A stretch of 13,607 nucleotides of DNA from Bacilli bacterium (GTDB lineage: Bacteria; Bacillota_I; Bacilli_A; RF39; UBA660). A program made the translations under genes and the position numbers. Positions 1-4,535 of this stretch are shown piece after piece (position 1 is the first letter of the stretch; each line of letters begins with the position of its first letter). The DNA is taken from the NCBI GenBank assembly GCA_900769635.1, contig CAAGHJ010000015.1, forward strand, positions 1-13,607. The letters are read 5' to 3'. A model generated the notes under the pieces. It saw only the letters and a list, made by a program, of their open reading frames with translations, made no database searches and was not told the DNA's origin.

Positions 1-4
1 CGAT

Positions 5-39
5 ATCGGCGTATAATTTCAACCGATTTCTGCTAGAAT
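5..39 (+). promoter_or_regulatory. Candidate promoter/operator of the HTH gene
   Basis: An extended -10 (TGC TAGAAT, hexamer at 34-39) lies 27 bases before the ATG at 67. No good -35 is visible at the expected distance, as is common for extended -10 promoters. A second TATAAT sits at 12-17, with its -35 outside the window. A 5-bp inverted repeat, ATCGG (5-9) and CCGAT (23-27), flanks that TATAAT and could be an operator for the downstream regulator. The arms are short, so this may be chance. Confidence 0.4.
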
Positions 40-66
40 TTTTGTAGTGTTAAGGAGGTTTTTAAA

Positions 67-306
67 ATGTTATTTAAAGAAGCAATTACTTTAAGAATAC
101 TTGAATTATGTAACAAATATAATTACACTCCAAATAAACTTGCTGAATTATCTGCTATTGCACCATCAACATTAAGAGCATTATTGGCAAACAATGTAGA
201 TAATCCAAGTTCTACAATTATCTTTAAAATATGTAAAACTTTAAAAATAGAACTTAAAGATTTTTATGACTCTCCACTATTTAATATGGAGAAATTGGAG
301 TATTAA
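67..306 (+). CDS. Small Cro/CI-type (XRE) helix-turn-helix regulator
   Basis: A 79-residue protein that is almost entirely one HTH_3-type DNA-binding domain. Residues about 9-65 hold the five-helix fold. The turn region reads TPNKLAELSAIAPSTLRALL (about 21-40), followed by NPSSTIIFKICKTLKIELKDFY, the usual final helices in which a growing list of regulators reads 'L...CKAL.I.L.DF'. It has no dimerisation or protease domain, so it would act as a Cro-like repressor or activator. The ATG is preceded by AAGGAGG at 52-58 with an 8-base gap, a strong site. It is the only plus-strand gene here and converges on the cargo genes. A perfect hairpin terminator follows the stop. Family assignment is secure from sequence pattern; its target is unknown, though control of the mobile element or the cargo is a reasonable guess. 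Confidence 0.85.
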   Translation: MLFKEAITLRILELCNKYNYTPNKLAELSAIAPSTLRALLANNVDNPSSTIIFKICKTLKIELKDFYDSPLFNMEKLEY

Positions 307-338
307 AAAAAAGCAAGAAATTGGTTCTTGCTTTTTTT
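305..338 (+). terminator. Rho-independent terminator after the HTH gene, probably bidirectional
   Basis: GCAAGAA (313-319) pairs perfectly with TTCTTGC (325-331) across a 5-base loop. It is flanked by eight A (305-312) and seven T (332-338), so the stem extends by A-T pairs and the signal works in both directions. It begins on the stop codon of the HTH gene. Confidence 0.9.
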
Positions 339-390
339 ATTATCCATATATTTAACAAATTTAGCAAATAAAATACATTTTTTAAATAAT

Positions 391-425
391 AAAAAAATAA
401 GATTAGTTGATTCAAAACTAATCTT
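391..425 (-). terminator. Rho-independent terminator of the ATL-like gene
   Basis: AAGATTAGTT (399-408) and AACTAATCTT (416-425) form a 10-bp perfect stem with a 7-base loop. On the minus strand the stem is followed by TTATTTTTTT. It lies 22 bases after the stop of the 447-923 gene. The hairpin is homologous to the one at 1915-1942. Confidence 0.85.
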
Positions 426-430
426 AATAA

Positions 431-444
431 TAACTTGTAATTTG
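431..444 (-). repeat. Shortened copy (A) of the cargo 3'-flank repeat
   Basis: TAACTTGTAATTTG is identical to 1975-1988. Together with the adjacent hairpin (399-425) it aligns with the block at 1915-1988, except that 27 bases between two TAACTT direct repeats of that block are missing here. This looks like a slippage or recombination deletion between the short repeats. Confidence 0.65.
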
Positions 445-446
445 AA

Positions 447-923
447 TTATAGTTCAATCAGACTGCTTTCATAATCTTTAACATAGTATTTTATGTTCTT
501 TGTTCCTTTTGAAATAATTGTATGACCTTCTTCTTCAAGTAATCTTTTTTGTAATTCTATTGCTTCAGGATACTTAACATTTAACTCGCCATCAGATTTT
601 AATGTTCTCCAATATGGTGTTATATCAGCATTTCTTTGATAACTTGCCCAAGCAACTATATTTACAAATATTCCTGCTGTCATAGGATCAGTAAAGTCTG
701 CATTGTTTTCTTTTGCTAGATAATCTCTCATTTGACTAACTGTTACTAGTTTTCCTTTTGGTACTTTTTTCATTAACTCATTATAATAAATTGGCGGTGC
801 AAAAAACATTTTAGTTCCACCATATTTTTTTATTGTTTTCTCATCTTTAACAATTTGTGTTTTAGGCATATCCTTATTGTTATTCATCATTGCATTAAAA
901 TCTTTTTTACTTTCACTAGCCAT
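447..923 (-). CDS. MGMT/alkyltransferase-like (ATL) family protein without the acceptor cysteine
   Basis: 158 residues. After a charged N-terminal extension (1-40), residues about 43-140 resemble the DNA-binding domain of O6-alkylguanine-DNA alkyltransferases: a 'Y..L...PKGKLVTVSQMRDYLA' entry (47-70), a helix around 80-97, then ITPYWRTLKSDGEL (101-114), which occupies the place of the PCHRV..DG.L active site, and the closing 'Q...LEEEGH'. The cysteine of PCHR is absent (P-Y-W-R), as in ATL proteins, which bind alkylated guanine and flag it for other repair rather than accept the alkyl group. The ATG is preceded by AGGAG with about a 9-base gap. It follows the sdpI-like gene by 67 bases without an obvious terminator, so it is probably transcribed with sdpRI. 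The terminator at 391-425 follows. The N-terminal extension and the divergent motif leave room for another role. Confidence 0.7.
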   Translation of the reverse strand: MASESKKDFNAMMNNNKDMPKTQIVKDEKTIKKYGGTKMFFAPPIYYNELMKKVPKGKLVTVSQMRDYLAKENNADFTDPMTAGIFVNIVAWASYQRNADITPYWRTLKSDGELNVKYPEAIELQKRLLEEEGHTIISKGTKNIKYYVKDYESSLIEL

Positions 924-950
924 ATTCTACAACTCCTATCATCTCTACAA

Positions 951-986
951 TTACTATTTTTCTAACTAATTACTAAATTGTAATTT
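951..986 (-). repeat. 36-bp direct repeat, copy B
   Basis: Matches 1952-1987 at 35 of 36 positions in the same orientation; the only difference is A versus C at 977/1978. It lies between the sdpI-like stop (991) and the ribosome site of the ATL-like gene. Unlike the other two copies it has no hairpin next to it. Confidence 0.85.
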
Positions 987-990
987 ATTG

Positions 991-1539
991 TTATACCCAT
1001 ATAATCAATATTAGTAATATAATACCCATACCTAGAAAACCATATCCCATAATTCTACTCATTTTTCTAAATGATTTTTCAGTTTTAGGAGTTGGATGAA
1101 AAAGTTTTTTTCCTGTTTCATAATTCATTTTAGGCATATAGTTTCCAATAATCGTAAATAATATTCCTAATATCAAACATACACTTTTTCCAACATAAAC
1201 ATCACTACCTAACGGAACTTCTATCATAATGATATATACTAATACTGTAATAATTGGAATAAACCATTCCATTATTTTTACAACTCTAGGTTTTTCACTA
1301 TTTTTTAATTTATTAACTTTTGTTGTAGATATTATACATATTGCTTGCACAATAGCCATAATAACTGGTATTCCAAATAATGCAAAATTTTTTTGTGCAT
1401 AATTATCTGGTACATCATTTATCGTAAAATGAATTGGCATTTGTTCTGGTAGCCTATTATAAAAAGCAATACCTAATACCATTGGTAATAAACATATAAT
1501 TACACTTAAAATTAATGTTCTTTTATTTTTCTTTTCCAT
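991..1539 (-). CDS. SdpI-like immunity-type membrane protein (DUF1648/SdpI)
   Basis: 182 residues with about five membrane segments (roughly 8-26, 52-71, 92-107, 118-133, 161-181). The first extracytoplasmic loop carries the DUF1648 pattern: NRLPEQMPIHFTINDVPDNY (28-47) followed by K. The C-terminal part has the SdpI-type GNYMPK (132-137), then a degenerate form of the usual 'G.RTPWT...E..W....R..G' stretch. In Bacillus subtilis, SdpI protects against the SdpC killing factor and sequesters its autorepressor SdpR at the membrane. The ATG has GGGAGG with an 8-base gap. The gene overlaps the end of the ArsR-type regulator by 17 bases, the same order as sdpR-sdpI. No sdpC-like toxin or sdpAB genes are in the window, so it may be an orphan immunity or signalling protein. 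Family call good; immunity function inferred. Confidence 0.75.
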   Translation of the reverse strand: MEKKNKRTLILSVIICLLPMVLGIAFYNRLPEQMPIHFTINDVPDNYAQKNFALFGIPVIMAIVQAICIISTTKVNKLKNSEKPRVVKIMEWFIPIITVLVYIIMIEVPLGSDVYVGKSVCLILGILFTIIGNYMPKMNYETGKKLFHPTPKTEKSFRKMSRIMGYGFLGMGIILLILIIWV

Positions 1540-1798
1540 TCTTATTTCCTCCCAACTTATAAATCCAAACTAAAACATCTTCAAATACGGAACTATTTAA
1601 TTCATAAAATATAAAGTTCTTTTGCTTTGTTTCAGTTATTAAATTCGCTTTCTTTAAATTTGATAAATGATATGATACGGTTGCTCCTGTTAAATTAAAA
1701 CTACTTGATATTTCTCCTGCTGTTTTTCTACCATCTTTTAATAGTTCTAATATCTCTCTTCTTACAGGATCACTAATTGCTTTTAATGTTTCCGACAT
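1523..1798 (-). CDS. SdpR-like ArsR-family autorepressor
   Basis: 91 residues from the ATG at 1798: MSETLKAISDPVRREILELL at the N-terminus, the ArsR winged-helix signature, then GEISSSFNLTGATVSYHLSNLKKANLI (recognition helix and wing) and a C-terminal 'FYELNSSVFEDVLVWI' dimer helix. There are no CXC or similar metal-ligand clusters, which argues against a metal sensor. The frame stays open to 1876, but that stretch covers the promoter, so the long version is wrong. GAGGTGAT sits 12 bases before the ATG. An in-frame TTG at 1804 has better spacing and could be the actual start. Length and partner match SdpR (about 90 residues) of B. subtilis, which represses its own operon with sdpI. Candidate operators with core CTAAATAG lie over its promoter. 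Confidence 0.8.
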   Translation of the reverse strand: MSETLKAISDPVRREILELLKDGRKTAGEISSSFNLTGATVSYHLSNLKKANLITETKQKNFIFYELNSSVFEDVLVWIYKLGGNKNGKEK

Positions 1799-1839
1799 TC
1801 CCAAAATAATCACCTCACTTATAGTATTTCGATATATAT

Positions 1840-1907
1840 CTAAATAGATTATACTATTTTGTAACTCTAATGTCAATAACTATTTAGATTTTTTTCTAAA
1901 TAGTTAT
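1840..1907 (-). promoter_or_regulatory. sdpRI promoter with repeated candidate operators
   Basis: On the minus strand TTGACA (1876-1871), 17 bases and TATAAT (1853-1848) form a consensus sigma-A promoter. The octamer CTAAATAG occurs at 1840-1847 (at the expected transcription start, inside the near-palindrome ATCTA-AA-TAGAT, 1838-1849) and at 1896-1903, and inverted at 1880-1887. The last two belong to a perfect 13-bp inverted repeat, ATAACTATTTAGA (1876-1888) and TCTAAATAGTTAT (1895-1907), abutting the -35. The layout fits a repressor that blocks the start site and also binds upstream. Promoter seen directly; operator role inferred. Confidence 0.75.
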
Positions 1908-1910
1908 ATA

Positions 1911-1942
1911 AAAATAGATTAGTTGTATTTCAAACTAATCTA
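1911..1942 (-). terminator. Terminator of the alkD-like gene
   Basis: TAGATTAGTT (1915-1924) and AACTAATCTA (1933-1942) form a 10-bp stem with an 8-base loop. On the minus strand the stem is followed by the short T-rich stretch TTTTTAT. It lies about 55 bases after the alkD-like stop and immediately before the sdpRI control region. It is homologous to the hairpin at 399-425. Confidence 0.75.
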
Positions 1943-1951
1943 AACAATAAC

Positions 1952-1987
1952 TTACTATTTTTCTAACTAATTACTAACTTGTAATTT
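1952..1987 (-). repeat. 36-bp direct repeat, copy C
   Basis: 35/36 identical to 951-986, offset 1001 bases, same orientation. It sits between the alkD-like stop (1998) and the hairpin at 1915-1942. It contains TAACTT at its right part; a second TAACTT overlaps its left edge (1948-1953), and these are the likely endpoints of the 27-base deletion that gives copy A. Confidence 0.85.
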
Positions 1988-1997
1988 GTATTGCTAA

Positions 1998-2657
1998 TTA
2001 AATATATTTACTAGCCTCTTTAATACTTAACTTGTCCATTTTGTCTTTGTATTTTTCAACAAACTCTTTAACCCATTTCGGATTTGTTTTAGAATAATCT
2101 CTTAAACTCCAACCAATAGCCTTATTTATAAAAAATTCATTACTACCAAAATTATTTACAATTATTTTTTCTAATAATTCTGTATTAGTTTTTTCTTTTC
2201 TACAAAGTTGATGGTCTATTGCTATTCTTCTTACCCAAAAATCTTCATCTTTTGACCATTTCAACATCAAATCATTTATTCTTTCATCTTTAAATGCTAT
2301 ATTTCCAACGATTCTATCTAGTCCATCTATTGTATCCCACCATTGTTTTGACTTTATATATTTAAAAATTTTAGAAACATCATCATAAGTTAAATATTTT
2401 TGCATAGTTACTAAATAGTCCATGACTAAATATTGAAATTCTCTATAGTCATCTTCATAACATTTATCTAAAAAATCCCAATCTACAACTTTACTTACTT
2501 TTTCTTCTTTTAATAAATCTTTATAAAATGACTTTCTTATTGGAGTTGCTAATCCATAGAATTTGAACAAATCTCTCATATATTTTGACATCTTTACAGC
2601 ATTTTCTTCATCTCTATTTTGTTCAAAAAGATGTTTAATTTTTGTATATTTATCCAT
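1998..2657 (-). CDS. alkD: AlkD-family DNA alkylation repair glycosylase
   Basis: 219 residues, typical length for this HEAT-like repeat family. It removes N3- and N7-alkylated purines without base flipping. Family landmarks are present: 'KFYGLATPIRK' at 32-42, QWWDTIDGLD at 105-114, WVRRIAIDHQL at 141-151 and FFINKAIGWSLRDYSKTNP at 175-193. These place a Trp and Asp four residues apart (W107, D111), an Arg pair (143-144) and W183 where the B. cereus enzyme has W109, D113, R148 and W187. The catalytic set therefore looks complete. The ATG is preceded by GGAGGTGA with a 7-base gap, and a good promoter lies at 2709-2737. It ends before a shared 3' repeat and terminator. In this window it is cargo next to a conjugation operon. 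Confidence 0.9.
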   Translation of the reverse strand: MDKYTKIKHLFEQNRDEENAVKMSKYMRDLFKFYGLATPIRKSFYKDLLKEEKVSKVVDWDFLDKCYEDDYREFQYLVMDYLVTMQKYLTYDDVSKIFKYIKSKQWWDTIDGLDRIVGNIAFKDERINDLMLKWSKDEDFWVRRIAIDHQLCRKEKTNTELLEKIIVNNFGSNEFFINKAIGWSLRDYSKTNPKWVKEFVEKYKDKMDKLSIKEASKYI

Positions 2658-2708
2658 AATAATCTCACCTCCAAATTACTATTTAACAATTAATTTATGC
2701 TAATTAAA

Positions 2709-2737
2709 ATTATATCATTTTATCATTTATTTAACAA
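2709..2737 (-). promoter_or_regulatory. Promoter of the alkD-like gene
   Basis: On the minus strand TTGTTA (2737-2732), a 17-base spacer and TATAAT (2714-2709), the last preceded by TGA (an extended -10). It lies 52 bases before the start codon. The leader contains TTACTATTT (2676-2684), which begins like the 36-bp cargo repeat and may be a decayed fourth copy. Confidence 0.7.
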
Positions 2738-2785
2738 TACTTCGTCCAAGATTTCTCGCCTTATTAATTTTTAAATTTATGTATC

Positions 2786-2850
2786 AAGGCTATTTCATAA
2801 TTTTAGAAATAACCTTTTTTATTTTAAAATATAGAATCAGTATTCCTATA
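2786..2850 (-). terminator. Two hairpins in the gap after the conjugation operon
   Basis: AAGGCTATTTC (2786-2796) pairs with GAAATAACCTT (2806-2816). The RNA of the minus strand pairs with one G-U; the plus-strand RNA has one C-A mismatch but ends in six U (2815-2820). A second imperfect hairpin covers 2830-2850, near-palindrome TATAG...CTATA, followed on the minus strand by TTTT. One or both probably end the transfer operon, which stops at 2879. Neither is a textbook terminator in the minus direction. Nothing else is visible in the 2658-2878 gap. Confidence 0.4.
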
Positions 2851-2878
2851 CTTAATTTTAAAATTGCAAATAGCATAC

Positions 2879-4516
2879 TTACTCAGCCTTAAAATAATTA
2901 AATTGAGATGATTTACTCCACTCGTATGCACTCCACATATCCGTTTGATTAGACGCTGGATCAACCATAATAACATTATTACCATTTACTCCCGTAACTG
3001 CAACCCAATGTTGATTTCCCGGTGTTGCTCCTTTTACTTCTTCCGTTACAAAATAACCTGCATTTACATATTGAGTAATTAAGGCTAATTTTTCATTTCT
3101 GCTTTTTCCTCTTAAATTGACATTACCTACATATTTAAAGTTTGGAACGACATTACTAATCGGTCCATAATATAAATTACCTCTTTCATCAAAGCCACCA
3201 TTTTTATTTAATGCTTCTACAAATGTTCCCGGATTAAATGGTTCTATATTTGGTGTAGGTACTCCTGACTTTTCAATTAGTATTGCTATTGAAGTAACCA
3301 GACAACCAATATTTCCTATTGTACTATTAGTATTACCTATTTTTATATTAGACCAACTCTGTCCTGCTTGTCGCCAATTAACATATTCACCTGAATCAGT
3401 AGCACTATAAATAACTCCGTTCCACAAACTTGCATATTTGTTATCAGTAAGTTCTGCTAATTGTTTATTTTGAGCCGGTGAAAAGTGATAATCATTTTTC
3501 ATTTGTTCTAGTGTTTTTGTATTTATCTTGATATGCAATACTTTCTTCTGTACTTGTTTAGGCATTTCATCTGCATTAGTTCCTTGTTCTGTAACCATTT
3601 CATCTTTTACTTCTGATGTCAAACTATTCATATCCCAGAATATTTGTTTAATAACATTTTTCTTATTATCATCTATTGTCATTACATCTTGTTGATTCAC
3701 ACCATTAGATTGCTTTATTGTGTATACTATTAGGACATCTTTCCAACTTGCCATACTTCCCTCTAAAACATAATCGTCGTGTGGATTAGAGTCTTGAATA
3801 GATTGTAACTTATCAGAAAATTCCTGATTACATTCTGCTACAACTGTATTCATTGTAATAGAATTAGCACTCGTTTTTTGACTACTAAAAAATATACCAA
3901 AAATTGAACTACACATTAAAGCAACTAGACATATAACTATGATAACTATCACGGCTACCCAACCTCCTGCAACAATGGCAGCAACCAAAGCCTTTGTTCC
4001 GGCTATGATTGCTTTTATTGCAGATATTGTTGTTTTAATTGCCACCTTAACTCCTTGTGCAGTTCTCTTGGCTGTTTCTTTTGCAATTTGCATTGTTCTT
4101 TTACTTGCCTTAATCGTTTCTTTGGCAGTCTTTTCAGTTTTCTTTGCTACTTCTTTACTTGTTTTAATAGCAGTTTTAGTATTTTTAACTGTTGATTTTA
4201 CTTTTCTTTTATCTTTTATTTTCTTTTTTAATTGTTTGATTTTTGCCTTTGATTTCTGATAATTTTCCTTGGTTTTCATAAATGATTTTTGACCTTGTTT
4301 ATTAAATTGATTAACACTTTCATCAAAGGCTCTATCAGTAGCAAACTTTATTTTATTACTTGCATATTCATTACTGTTAATATCATTACTAACAGTTTCT
4401 TCTGCTTTTTCTTTTGTTCTTACAATATTATCTTTAAATCTTTCGGTTTGAACTACTGCTTTGTTAATTGTTTTTACACCTTTTTTTGCTATATCTTTGA
4501 CTTTAATGTCTGCCAA
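2879..4516 (-). CDS. Membrane-anchored C39/papain-like peptidase of the conjugation system (CD1108-type)
   Basis: About 545 residues. Residues 1-175 are a Lys/Ala/Thr-rich helical region with loosely repeated 'AKKTEKTAKET' units, typical of this ICE protein class. One strong membrane span follows (about 178-212), then an extracytoplasmic middle region (220-365) and a C-terminal cysteine-peptidase domain (about 380-545): WRQAGQSWSN, GNIGCLVTSIA with the candidate nucleophile Cys about 405, NQHWVAVTG with His about 503, and MVDPAS with Asp about 519. This resembles the Peptidase_C39_2 layout. In related elements this slot holds a CHAP or NlpC/P60 hydrolase that opens peptidoglycan for the channel (VirB1 role). 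Start: the frame can open with GTG at 4525, but that codon lies inside AGGAGGTGG, so TTG at 4516, 8 bases after AGGAGG, is preferred. Last gene of the operon, 19 bases after virB4. Confidence 0.75.
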   Translation of the reverse strand: MADIKVKDIAKKGVKTINKAVVQTERFKDNIVRTKEKAEETVSNDINSNEYASNKIKFATDRAFDESVNQFNKQGQKSFMKTKENYQKSKAKIKQLKKKIKDKRKVKSTVKNTKTAIKTSKEVAKKTEKTAKETIKASKRTMQIAKETAKRTAQGVKVAIKTTISAIKAIIAGTKALVAAIVAGGWVAVIVIIVICLVALMCSSIFGIFFSSQKTSANSITMNTVVAECNQEFSDKLQSIQDSNPHDDYVLEGSMASWKDVLIVYTIKQSNGVNQQDVMTIDDNKKNVIKQIFWDMNSLTSEVKDEMVTEQGTNADEMPKQVQKKVLHIKINTKTLEQMKNDYHFSPAQNKQLAELTDNKYASLWNGVIYSATDSGEYVNWRQAGQSWSNIKIGNTNSTIGNIGCLVTSIAILIEKSGVPTPNIEPFNPGTFVEALNKNGGFDERGNLYYGPISNVVPNFKYVGNVNLRGKSRNEKLALITQYVNAGYFVTEEVKGATPGNQHWVAVTGVNGNNVIMVDPASNQTDMWSAYEWSKSSQFNYFKAE

Positions 4517-4535
4517 GATAACCACCTCCTAACTG

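Noticed and set aside
1799..1876. Upstream extension of the SdpR-like gene by 26 residues
   Set aside because: This stretch carries the -10 and -35 and the candidate operator; the protein family starts at the ATG at 1798 (or TTG 1804).
391..1988. Integron cassette array (attC-like hairpins)
   Set aside because: The hairpins have the form of ordinary terminators with T runs, lack attC core sites, and no integron integrase is present. Repeats remain noteworthy without that label.
3939..4259. Open plus-strand frame coding for a hydrophobic 106-residue protein
   Set aside because: It is antisense to the Lys/Ala/Thr-rich helical region of the peptidase gene; the hydrophobic composition is the complement of that region and there is no ribosome site.
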